Source: Edaphochlamys debaryana
Lineage: Eukaryota > Chlorophyta > Chlorophyceae > Chlamydomonadales
Direction of reading: 5' to 3'
DNA: 64,000 bases
Assembly (NCBI GenBank): GCA_016858145.1
Contig: JAEHOE010000001.1
Span: 3,286,001 to 3,350,000 of the forward strand
Positions 47,476-57,653 of this stretch are shown piece after piece. The notes beneath the pieces were generated by a model. It was given only the letters and a program-made list of their open reading frames with translations, did no database searches and was not told the origin of the DNA. A program made the position numbers and the translations under genes. Positions within the stretch are counted from its first letter, which is position 1, and every line of letters starts with the position of its first letter.

Positions 47476-50400
47476 ATGGCTGCTTTCAGCAGCGGACCCG
47501 CTGGAGGCGCTGTGCTTCTGATCGGCGCTCCGGGCGTCGGCAAGTCAACGCTGGGCCGCTTGCTGGCGCAACAGCACGAGGGCCGCGGCGCGCACTTTGT
47601 GTCTGTGGGCGACGAGCTGCGCAAGAGGGGCCTGGCGCTGAAGCCGGAGGAGAAACCAGCAGCTGGAGGCACAGCCTGGAGTTCCGGAGCTCGGGCAGCG
47701 ACCCACCGCGAGCTACTGCGCCAAGCGTGCGGAGACTGGGCTGCGGAACGTCAAGGAAGGTGAGCAACGCTGAGCCGGGTCTAGGGTGCGCGTGCTCGAG
47801 GCATTGAGCTGGAAGATTGGACTGGGGGACGGACGACGCCGCTCACTCATTGCGGCCCCCCGGGCCCCCCCCCTCGCCCGACAGCGCCATGTCCGGCTGC
47901 CCCCCCGTGCTGTTGCTCGAGTGCGTGGAGGAGACTGAGGATGCCTTCACGGCTGTGGAGGTCCTGGCAGAGGCCAAGGTGCCCCTGCTGCAGGTGCGTG
48001 GGCAAGCCGGGACAGGGGCTTCCGCAGGACGGGGGGAGTGCGTGACAAGGCTGCGCTCGCCGCCGGTCAGACCTCCACCGTGTGTCAGTGCCATGAGATG
48101 TGTTGATTGAGGGCTGCTGCCATTTACAAGAGGTTGTGCCCGAATGCCGAAATCACGCCCTCTCCCCCGTGCCCCCGCGTCCAGGTCCTATTTCTGCCGC
48201 ACGAGATCACCTGCCAGCCCGACCTAAAGCAGGCCGTACGCCAGGCCTCTTCCGCCTCGACTCAGCCCGCCCAGCTCATGAACAGCCAAGCTGCAGCACC
48301 CCAGCCCCAGCCCGCCGACCCCACGAGCAGATCGGGCGCTTCGCTTGCGCTGCGCCAAGCCACGTGGGCGCTGCACGCTGGCCGCATCATCGAGTTCTTC
48401 ACGGCCACCACTGTGTGCCTAGAGCTCACGCACGAGAGGGGCTGGCACAAGCGGGTGGACCGAGCTAAGCTGCGGCAGGACACGCTGGCGCAGTCGGGCT
48501 ACGCCGCGGGGCCCGCCATCTTGGGGCCCGGACCGTGGCTAGAGCTGAACGCAACTTGGCTACCGGTAGGCGAGGGCATTGCCCTGGAGCTGCTGGAGGC
48601 CTTGGTGCTGACGCCCCTGCAGCACGTGACGTCGACTCAGCTCGTAACGTCGAGATCTGAGCGCGACATGGTGCTGGAGGCGGCGGCTCGGCTGTCGGGC
48701 CTGGGGCTCAACACCTTCTTCCGGGGCGGGGGCGGCGGCATGGGGCACGCAGGTCCCGCGCTGCCGCTGCCCGCTTGCTCCGTCCGGTCCCCCTCCGACG
48801 TCCAATGGCTGGCGGCGCCGGGGCGCTACGCCGTGAGCCGCAAGGCCGACGGCACCCGGTGCCTGCTGATCGTGCCGGGCAAGGAGGCGGCCGCCGGCAG
48901 CAGCGGGGGCGAGGCGTACCTGCTGAATCGCGTGGGCTCTCTGTACAAGTACCCAGTGCGGGCGCTGCAGTCCAACGACGCGGTCGCCTTTGACGCCGCC
49001 GGGCAGGCCACCGCTGACGGCACTGCCGCCAAGCCTCACGCCGCCGTCATCGAGCTGGACGGCAGTCCCGCTGAGCCGTGCGGCGCTGTGGCTACAAATG
49101 CAAACACCACCTCCTCCGAGCCCACAGCAATGCCGCTTCCTTCTACCGCCAGCGCACCTGTCGCTGGTGCCATTCCCACTGACCCACAACGCAACGCTAC
49201 GGGTCTCGGCGGTGACCGCACCGGAGCGAGACGGGCTGACGGTCTCATCCCCGGCACTCTGCTTGACGGCGAGCTGCTGTGGCAGGGCGGCCGTGGCTTC
49301 TTCCTCGCCTTCGACGCCCTGTGCGTCGGCGGGCAGCAGCTGTGGAGCCGGCCGCTGCGGGAGCGGTTGGCGGCCCTGGAGGACGTGAAGCACGGGCTGG
49401 GGCTGGCGGAGGCGGAGCAGTCGACGGTATTGGAGTCTTCAGCCAACGAGGCAAACCTGCTGGGCAGCTCCAAGCACCTCCGCAAGCGGCAGCAGGCACC
49501 CTCGCCAAGCGCTGGTGATGACGACGTCTGCGTCCTGCGCAAGTGCCACATCGACGTCTCCGCTGCTGAGGCCCTGGCGGGCCTCGAGGCCAGCCGCGGG
49601 CGCTGCCCCTACGCCACCGACGGCCTGGTCTTCACGCCGTACGACATGCCGTACGTGCTGGGCATGGCCGAGCTGACTTACACCTGGAAGCCGCCGCAGC
49701 GGCAGGCGACCGCCTCCATGGTCCTGTCCGACACCAACGTGGCAGATTGGATGTCAGCCGCCAACGCTGGGGAGGGAGCCGTGGGGGCGTGTGCCCAGGA
49801 TTGGAGGTTCAAGTGGATGGTGCAGGAGTTCGCCCCCAGAAACGCCATTAACTTCCTAACGTATGAATGCCTCTTCCGCGGCAAGCGCGAGATCTTACCC
49901 ATGGACATTCGCTGGGACAGGACCTCCGGCAACGCTCTCAAGGCGCGGCAGCAGCTGCAGCCAGGAGGCTTGACGGCAGCACAGCTGGAGGCGGAGGTTG
50001 CTCACGCCCAGCTTGCGGCCTACGTGCGCGAGGGCTGCTCCCTTTCGCCTTCGTCAGCCGGTTCCCTGCCGCCTCCCGTTCACCCCACCCGCGCCATGCC
50101 GTACGATGATCTGTACGGCAGCGTCATGGCGGCAGTGGAGGCGGGCGGCGTGCAGCGCAGCGTGGACCCCGGCAGCGGCCTCGAGCTGTTCAGCTGCAGG
50201 TGGGCGGGAGGGGCGCAGGACCTTGGAGTTTTGTGGTGCCGTCAGGGACATCAGTCGTGTGCAGTGCTCGGTGTCATCATCAGCATCACGGCCCTGTACC
50301 TTGCCTTCCTATCCCCTCACAGGACGCCCGGCAGCCCCCCGTCTCCAGCCGAGGCGCTGTGCCGGGGCCTGGTCCTGCACCCGCCCTCACGCACCGTGGT

Positions 50401-50656
50401 GGCCACGCCCTTCACCTGTCCGTATGACTCCCGAGCTGGCGGCCATGCCCTGCAGGGACGGACCACAGCCCATGACGCTGCACCTGCCGCGGCTGACCGC
50501 TACGCTGCTTGCGGAGACGCTGGAGGAGGCGGGGGTGGAGGCCTTTCCTGCCCTGCCGGGCTGCGACGTTCAGCCTTTTGTCGCGTCCGTCAAGGTGGAC
50601 GGGTCCCCGGTGCTGGCCTTCACGTGGGGCGGCCAGCTGCAGACAGCCGGGCGTGA
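47476..50656 (+). CDS. P-loop kinase + capping-type guanylyltransferase, copy B (ligase part frameshifted)
   Basis: Exons 47476-47759, 47885-47993 and 48185-50199 encode an intact kinase-like and guanylyltransferase region of 802 codons. It shows GAPGVGKST, motif I KADGTR (Lys at 48842), DGELLW, FFLAFDALCV, DGLVFTPYDMPYVLGM, motif V-like TYTWKPP and motif VI IRWDRT. A roughly 75-residue Ala/Thr/Pro-rich insert sits between motif I and DGELLW. Splicing to 50323, the acceptor used in copy A, keeps CRGLVLHPPSRTVVATPF but then leaves the ligase frame because of an 11-base net loss, and stops at 50656 (913 residues). An alternative acceptor at 50454-50455 would restore the ligase frame while skipping that motif. 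Either way the product differs from copy A. Confidence 0.65.
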
Positions 50657-52264
50657 GCGCATGGACTCGGAGCAGGTGCGAGGGCGGCTCCAGGGGGGTT
50701 TCTAAGTTAAGGTCTGGTAAAAAAATCTGCTGTTCAGCCCCCTAATCGCTCCCTCCCTCCCTCTCCTTCCCTCATGTCCTCAGGCGCTGTGGGCCCGTGA
50801 GTGGCTCGACCAGCACGCCCACGTCCCTGCGTTCCGCCCCGGCTGGACGTACCTGCTGGAGGCCGTGTACGGCGCTGACACACACGTGGTTCCGTACGCC
50901 TTCGAGGGCGTCGTGCTGCTGGGGGCATACAACGAGGCGGGCCTGGAGCTGCCCTGGACGCAGCTGCCGGCCCTGGCCAACGAGCTCGGCGTGACCATGG
51001 CGGCCCCCGCTCTGCGGGCGCCCCTGCCCGAGCTGCTGGCGGCCCCGTGGCGGCCCTGACCCTGGGCGGCGAGGTCACAGCGGGCAAGCTGGCGCCGCCG
51101 ACCGTTCCGCCTTCGTTCAAGGGCTGGGTGGTGGTGGCTCCGGACGGGCAGCGGTACAAGCACGTGCAGGTGCCGTACAAGCAGGTCTCGATGGCCCGCC
51201 AGTCCCTGCACCCTCTGTTTGTGTGGGACCGTGTCTGCTACGGCGGCGCGACACCCTCCTCCCTCGCCACCGGCCTCCCCCTTCGCTTCCGCCGCGAGCT
51301 GGACGCCATTCTGTCGGCTCTGGCGGAGGGCTACGGCCGTTCGCGGGGCGATCTGCTGGGCCTGCTGCGTCACGCTGAGGCGGAGGGCCGGCTGGCGGAC
51401 CTACATCGCCTGGCAAATGCAGCGGAACGCGCCGATGGCCACGACGCCGCCAAGTTCCACGCACTCCTCGTGGTGCTCTGGTGCACGAGTGGACGGGGAC
51501 CCGGTGCTCCAGTTCAAAGCCAGGCCAATTCCACCAGCGCGCCGTCACCGGCTGTATCTTGCGGCCCGCCGCCTAAGCTGCTTCGGGCCCTCGTCTGCGC
51601 CGTCAGAGCGCTGGGAGGAAGCAATGCACCTCTGCAGGACAGCCACGTGCCGCCCTCCATGTACTACACCGGCCCGCCGGCGGAGGGCAGCGCTGTGCCC
51701 GCCCCATCCCTGCGGCGCCTGCTGCTGCACTGCGTCCAGCCCAGCGTGGACGGCACCCTGCCCGGCTACACGCCGACGGGTCTCATGGCGCAGGAGTGGG
51801 CCAAGGACTGGGCTCAAGGCCCCGTTGGCCGCATGTCTCGTGCCTCAGATCAGTGCTTTCTACAGGCGGCTCTGCCATCCGAGATGGTTGAGCGCTGCCT
51901 CGCCCCGCTGAAGGGGCGTGACCTCGTGGCCGGCCTGAGCGTGTGCTCCAAGTGGTGCCGCCTTATGAGAGAGGCACCCCGGCCCTACGACCTGGCCAGC
52001 CGGCTGGATGCGGACATGAGGGCGGCGGAGGCCAAGAAGGAAGCCGCTGCGCGCATCCGGCAGGCGGCCCTAGCGGCCCATCGTGCGGCGCTTGCGGCTG
52101 AAGAAGCCGAGGCGGCGGAGAGGAAAGAGGTGGCAGCGAGGTTGGCAGCTGCCGAGGCCCTGCGTAAGAGAGAGCAGCAGCAGCGGGACGCGATGATCCA
52201 CCGTACCAATGAGCGGCGGGGCAAGGCCAAGCGTTCGAATGCGTCGGGGCTGCGTTGGCTTTGA
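50323..52264 (+). pseudogene. RNA ligase and F-box-like half of copy B, disrupted
   Basis: Sequence homologous to copy A exons 4 and 5 is present. The ligase nucleophile motif KVDGS lies near 50594, YLLEAVYGADTHVVPYAFEG near 50850, GWVVVAPDG near 51122 and the F-box-like segment near 51870-51975. Relative to copy A there is a net loss of 11 bases at about 50414-50455 and a gain of 11 bases near 51040-51053. The gain creates a TGA at 51057. After it the frame 51047-52264 stays open and ends in a new Ala/Glu/Arg-rich coiled-coil tail not shared with copy A. A separate product from the open 3' part is possible, but the ligase domain as a unit is broken. Confidence 0.7.
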
Positions 52265-52955
52265 GGGACAGCGAGCGCTGACTGGCAAGCCGTAAAGCGT
52301 GAGCAGCCCAGTGCAGCCTGCAAGCGGCAAGCTGGGCCAAGCTGCCAAGACCCTGAAATGGGCACTGGCGAACGTGGGCTGGCATGTGGGACGAGAGCGG
52401 CCACCTTGATATTGGGACGACGAATTAGAGGATGGATATGAAAGGTCACTTTGAAGAGGCAGCCATGTCAAGCACGGCGTGAGTGAGCGCTGGTGCGAGT
52501 GCGTGGGGTCGAGCTGGGCGGAAAGCCACTGGCTATGGCATGGCGGGGGGTGCGAGCGAGAGGACTTAAGGCAAGGGGCATCCAGCCCCTGAGATGGGTT
52601 TGAATACGAGCGAGATCCTGTGCTGTGAGGCCACTTTGAAGAAAAAGCTATGTCAAGTACGGCGCTGTAGCGCTTGCGTGAGAGGGCGCAAGTGAGTGTC
52701 AGACCGGGTGGGACGCGTGGGGCGTGGGCATGGATGGAGTGCCGCGGGCTTGCGAACTTCGAGTCTGGCTTGAGTGCGTGCCCAGTGCTTAGACAGAGGA
52801 TGCGTGGTGAAAGTAGGGCACGTTCTAGCCACCCTACCTGCGCCTGTACTTCTCCGGTGCTGTACGGCAGCCGTGCCATGTGTATGGCAGCCGACTTGAC
52901 ATGTCCCCCTCCCTCGTTAACATTCTCAACACCTCCTCACATAGACAAAGCTACC
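52265..52955. other. Intergenic region upstream of COQ9
   Basis: It holds the copy B 3' flank and the COQ9 promoter. The only structure seen is a 36-base imperfect direct repeat (52444-52479 and 52629-52664). Confidence 0.5.
52444..52664. repeat. Imperfect direct repeat upstream of COQ9
   Basis: A 36-base unit (GG-CACTTTGAAGA..ATGTCAAG..ACGGCG) at 52444-52479 recurs at 52629-52664, 185 bases later, with a handful of mismatches. The second unit is followed by a short palindrome (GGCGCTGTAGCGC). Confidence 0.65.
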
Positions 52956-54361
52956 ATGCTCACGAGGGTTTCTGGCCTACTTCGGGCAGGCAGACCGCTT
53001 GCTCGCTGGGCGACTTCGCTAGCGCCCACAAACGATGAGCACGATGACCGGCCCAGCTCGTCGGGCCGGGGCTTCAGCACATCTACAACGGACGAGAGCG
53101 TTCATTCCATACGGCAGCAACTTTTAGAGGCAGCAATGCTGCACGTGCCCTCCCGGGGCTGGTCGGCATCAGCGCTCGTCGATGCGGCTCGCGACTTGGG
53201 CCTTTCACCAGCTACGAGCGGGCTGCTCCCTAGGGGAGAGGGCGACCTGGTGGAGCACTTCATGGTCGCTTGCAACACGCGCTGCGTGGAGGAGCTTCTC
53301 GCCCGCAAGGAGGAGTTGATGGCGCTGCCCCTGGAGGAACGTGTGGCTGTGGCTCTGCAGCTGCGCCTGGAGATGCTGGCACCCCTCATAGACACGTGGC
53401 CGCAGGTAGAGCCGTGGGGAGGGAGAGGAGCCCTCCCAGGGCGGTAACGGGGGCTGGGGAGCTTGGGAAAGCCCGCATGGTCACGGGGGGTGCCAGCCCA
53501 GGCGCATACCTTCTCAGGGTAGCCCGGTTGATCCCGCTCGCTGCACGGCCCAGCCCAGCCCCAGCCCTTCACACCTGCACCTGACCGTCTAAACAGGCTT
53601 TGGCGGTGGCGTCTCGGCCCTCGAACGCGGCCCACTCCCTCCGCCTGCTGTACGGGCTGGTGGACGACGTGTGGGCCGCCCTGGGGGACGACTCCACCGA
53701 CGCCTCCTGGTACTCCAAGCGGGCGCTGCTGGCGGGGGCCTACACCGCCACCAGCCTCTACATGCTCACGGTGGGGCGCGGAGGCCAAGAGGGGGGCGGC
53801 AACGTCCGCAGGGGACGGGCTATCCGGGGCAACAGGCTACAGGCAGTGGAGACGTGCGGGGGCTTGCAGCCGGGACCTTGGGCCAGGCTCCGGCGCAGGC
53901 AGCAAGGGGCGAGCGCGGGTGCTGTCTCGAGCGCATGTCGCTTGGCACTAGCAGCACCTGACCCGACCCCTGTGCGACGCCCTTGGTCCATGACTCCCGC
54001 CTCTCTCTCCTCTCCCGTCCAGGACTACTCGCCCGGCTTCCGGGACACGTGGGATGCGCTGCGGCGGCGCGTGGCGGAGGGCCTGGCCCTGGACGCCTCC
54101 ATCGCCCGGGCCGTGCGCAGCGCCTCCTCGATGGCCTCCGCCGCTGCGGACGACGCTGCGCACGCCTCCACCTCCGCCAGCGGGACAGCGCCGCCGCCGC
54201 CGCCGGGGCCTGCGGCTGCGGAGGCCGCGGCAGAGGCCGACGCTGCGGCAGCGCAGGCGGCAGCAGCGGAGCAGGGGGCCACGCCGATGGGGCAGGACGC
54301 GGGGGCAGCAGGGGCCGGCAAGACGGATGGGGATGTTGGGAGGGCAACCGGGCAAGTGTAG
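52956..54361 (+). CDS. COQ9: Ubiquinone biosynthesis protein COQ9
   Basis: Three exons (52956-53405, 53597-53770, 54023-54361) encode 320 residues. The N-terminus (MLTRVSGLLRAGRPLARW) is a basic, amphipathic mitochondrial presequence. The core has HVPSRGWSASALVDAARDLG, a TetR-like helix-turn-helix fold, and DASWYSKRALLAGAYTATSLYML, the strongest COQ9 signature, followed by SPGFRDTWDALRRRV. COQ9 binds lipid and presents the quinone intermediate to COQ7 for hydroxylation on the inner mitochondrial membrane. The last 70 residues are a low-complexity Ala-rich tail not found in the family. TGTAA at 54669-54673 is the likely poly(A) signal. Confidence 0.92.
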
Positions 54362-54668
54362 GGTGGGGCGCGACGACGTAGCACGGAGGAGCATCACGGA
54401 GTAGCCCTGGACTGCGGTGGGTTGTGCTGACCAGGCGTTACCCGACGGGATCGGGGTGTTGACGGGGAACTGCTGGAGGAGGGGGCGCGGTCGTGGCAGG
54501 CAGGGCAGGCTGCATGCTAAGCGATGGCGGCAAGGAAGGATTCGGCAGGTGTAGATGGGGACTGTGAGGAATCTGAGGATGTCACTGGAGCGTAGTGCCA
54601 CGAAAGTCACCATCCAGCTTGACGGAGCGTGGCAGCGAACGGCTCCAGGTCGTCCCGTTGGACTGCCG

Positions 54669-54673
54669 TGTAA
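54669..54673 (+). promoter_or_regulatory. Candidate TGTAA poly(A) signal, COQ9
   Basis: TGTAA about 310 bases after the COQ9 stop codon. Confidence 0.5.
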
Positions 54674-55020
54674 GCAAAGCAAAGGTTACAAGAGATGCCA
54701 CTGCGCTCACGTACTCATACCAAGAGCGCACCGACTGGGCCCAGCAAACTGTGCGAAGTCTGCCTCTCTCTGCATGCACCACACCTGTACGACTGACCAA
54801 CAGGCCCCGACACCGTCATAGAACTGTGTTGTTATCTCTCCTGCTCTCGGCCAGTTGATGAGCCATTCCACAGCCAAAACCTCTCGAGCACCGGACCACC
54901 ACCATACATGCACAAATTGACACCAACACACCGGCTTCGTCATTGGGCTGTTGTTACTGCAGCGTTGTAGAGCACCCGCGCCAGCGCAAAAGAGAACAAC
55001 AAGACTCCCAGAAGCGTTAT

Positions 55021-55025
55021 TTACA
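55021..55025 (-). promoter_or_regulatory. Candidate TGTAA poly(A) signal, CBM20-SAP gene
   Basis: TTACA on the plus strand, about 340 bases beyond the stop codon. Confidence 0.5.
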
Positions 55026-55365
55026 TGTTCCAAAAGCTCCCGAACGCTTACGACATGCGGCCCTGTGTCGGGGTTGGCGCCGCCTCGTCCCTATTCCAAC
55101 AACACTGCGCCTTAACGCCTGGCGCAGAGCTCCCATACCAAGCCATCTCCTCTCGCCCACGGGGGGCTCAACCTCGGCACCATTCACACCAGTGTTTCCC
55201 TCTCACTCAACGTTCCCGAAGTAAGTGACGCGCCCGCTGCAGGCAGCCCCGGCTGGCGAAGGCGGGGAGACCAGCCGCCTGGCCCTTCGCTGAGGCTGAG
55301 GCCCGCAGCTCAGCAGCCGCCCCCAGGGTGCCCCGGCGGCCCCCAGGCCATGCCGCCGCCGCCCC

Positions 55366-57172
55366 TCAGATGAAGCCAATGTTCTGGAGGCGCGTGACCA
55401 GCTCACGGCGGGAGCCAAAGGTCGACAGACCACGGCGCTTGAGTTCGGTCTTGATCTGCGAGACCGTCATGGACTGCAGCGTGGGCTTGGACTCCACAGC
55501 CACGGTCGAGGTCGCCTTGCTGTCCGATCCCACCTCCAGCACCTGCAGTGCGCGGGGGCGTGGGTGGGAGCTAGGGTCATCACAACGGGCATGTACGCAG
55601 TCTCAGCGCCACGAGGCCAAGTTCACGTCAGCTACTGCCCTTCGCCTTCACGCCTGCTGCCCTTGTCAGGGCGCTGCAAACGGCCCCCACACGCGTATGC
55701 ACCCCACCCCAGTCCCGACCTGCATCCTGTCGGCCTCCTCGTAGGCGGTCATGGGGTCGGGCCCCACCGCCACGGCGCCCATGGGGGCGGCCTGCACGAT
55801 GTTGTTGGCCAGCTGGGGCTGCGGCGGGTGGGGCGCGTCCAGGTCCTCCAGCTGGGCGGGGCGAGGGGCGGTGAGGGCAGGCCGGGGGTAAGGGGCTGAG
55901 CATGGACCGGGGAAGCATCGCTACTAACTTAGTCCCCTGCTGCTGCCGCTGTCTGGAGCGGACTCTTCACGAGAAACCGCAACATAAATGTCCCCAGCGC
56001 CTTTGCCACTACCATGCTGCTGTCCACACCAAGCTCCTTGTTCCCCTGCACCCTCCCACACGCCATACAGCGCCGGCCTCACCTCCTCCACCAGGACGTT
56101 CTCCACCGTGCTCACTGCAATGGCCTTGTGGCTGTCGTGGGGATGCGGCAGGGCGTTGGCGGCAGACACACCGAGCGTGGTGGAGGCCACAGCGGCCGGC
56201 GGAGGCACGGCCACGGTCGAGGGCTTGGGCGCCGCCGCGCCCGCAGCGGCAATGACTGGGGTGGAGGCCTCATCGGCGTCAGGGGCCTCCACAGCCGCAG
56301 GCGCCGCGGGCGTCACGATGCTGACCGTGTTGGTGTGGTGGTCCCATGTGTCCTTGACCTGTATCGAGAGTTATACAGACAACGGGGAAATCCATCGTTA
56401 CGGGCCTTGGCACTGGGCCTGGGAGACCTAAAGCTGCCGGCTCGAAGCCTGGCCCACACCCCTGCGCACCTCGACGGCCGCTGCTGCCGGCACGGTCACG
56501 GCCTTGTTCTGTCCGGGAGACCAGTCCAGGTTCTCCTTTCTCTTCACAATGTACTTGTACTCGACCTTGGAGCTGCAGGCAGACCACGAGGCAGCGGAGG
56601 GGACACACGCTCGGCGGTTGGGCGGGAAAGGGCCCTTGACGACCGCACCACTGAAGCTCAGGCGTTGCAGCCCGTAACGTGATGCTCAAGTAGCACAAGA
56701 GACGCCAAGCGGCCCTTATCTAGAAAAGGCACGGAGCGGGGCTTGCGCATCTGCCATTTGCTTACCCGGTTGCCAGAGGCACCGTGCATCCCCAGACGTC
56801 TCCCTCGCCTGCGTGTGAGGTCCGAGACCGCGTCGGTAATCGGTAAACCCTGCCGTCTGGGCAAATTGGCCCCGCGATGCCGGAATCGAATTACGGGCTC
56901 ACCCCACGACAACTCCTTCGCCTGCTTGGCGTCCCAGCTGCCCAGTTCAGGCGCAGAACCGATGACCAGGAGAGACTGCACGTCAAGGGCAAGACAGATT
57001 GACTGCATGCGCCGTTGGCGCGCTCCGGAAGCTGTGTGCGTACCTGCCCGTACTCCACATGCTGATGTATCTTAAAGGTGACGGTGGCCTTGCCAGCCTG
57101 GCAGCGAACCCTGGCCACCGACCGCCTGGCTGGAGCGGGACGCACAACAAGACGCGACTGGAGGAGAGCCAT
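55366..57172 (-). CDS. Plastid-targeted CBM20 starch-binding protein with C-terminal SAP domain
   Basis: Seven exons (57044-57172, 56903-56975, 56766-56808, 56470-56572, 56083-56358, 55720-55851, 55366-55542) encode 310 residues. The N-terminus (MALLQSRLVVRPAPARRS..VRCQA) is a typical algal chloroplast transit peptide. Residues about 29-125 form a CBM20: VTFKI, VIGSAPELGSWDAKQAKEL, GDVWGCTVPL, VEYKYIVKR, LDWSPGQN and KDTWD, including the tryptophans that stack on starch. A long Ala/Pro-rich linker leads to a SAP motif at the extreme C-terminus (SQIKTELKRRGLSTFGSRRELVTRL). SAP domains usually bind DNA or RNA. Starch-granule, pyrenoid-sheath or nucleoid-tethering roles are possible; none can be assigned. 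The 43-base exon at 56766-56808 was found by frame and by the conserved Trp. Confidence 0.85.
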
Positions 57173-57653
57173 AGTCGAGCTGTTGTCTGTATGTATATAA
57201 AGGCAACTGTGTCGACGTGCGGACGTGCGGGTGCAAGACAGACCTGGCACGGCAGATGCAGGCCAGCGACTGGCCCCGAAACTGTCGCAAGCGCACCGCC
57301 TACTTGCGAGCGCGTCGCTCCCAATAGCCAGGCACACACCGTATAGCCAGGAGCCAGGCCTTAGTACTTTACGTACACGCCGGTTCCGGAAGGTCCGGTC
57401 GCAAACCGTGCCTCTCCGTGCTCTCCGACGCCGCCGGTGGTGGGTCCCCCGCCACTGCGCCGCCCAAGTCGCAGCGTGCCCCAGGCCTGCCCCCGTTGCA
57501 CGACAGCAGCCCCTGCCACCTCCTCTCTCAGTCCGCGCTTAACACCCTGCTTCCAGCCCGCTCGACCGCCAGCACGTGCTCGACGCCCGCTATGCAACCC
57601 GTCTCCACCTCGTCCCCAAACCCCCGTGTCCCCCCGGCCCCAGCGCCGGCCCC
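57173..57653. other. Spacer between the CBM20 gene and BBS5 (both minus strand)
   Basis: It holds the CBM20 gene promoter and the BBS5 3' UTR. A TATA-like run (TATATAAA on plus, TTTATATA on minus) lies at 57194-57201, only about 25 bases before the CBM20 ATG. Confidence 0.4.

Larger units (their letters stand above)
46807..52000. repeat. Segmental duplication, unit B
   Basis: Partner of 40743-45700, same orientation, offset about 6.1 kb at the left edge. The left boundary abuts the LINE ORF1-like fragment. The right boundary falls inside the last exon near 52000, after which the two genes have different C-terminal tails. Confidence 0.85.
54362..55365. other. Convergent 3' UTRs of COQ9 and the CBM20 gene
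   Basis: TGTAA at 54669-54673 (+) and TTACA at 55021-55025 (- strand signal) give each gene a 3' UTR of about 300 bases. No coding segment is supported. Confidence 0.5.
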
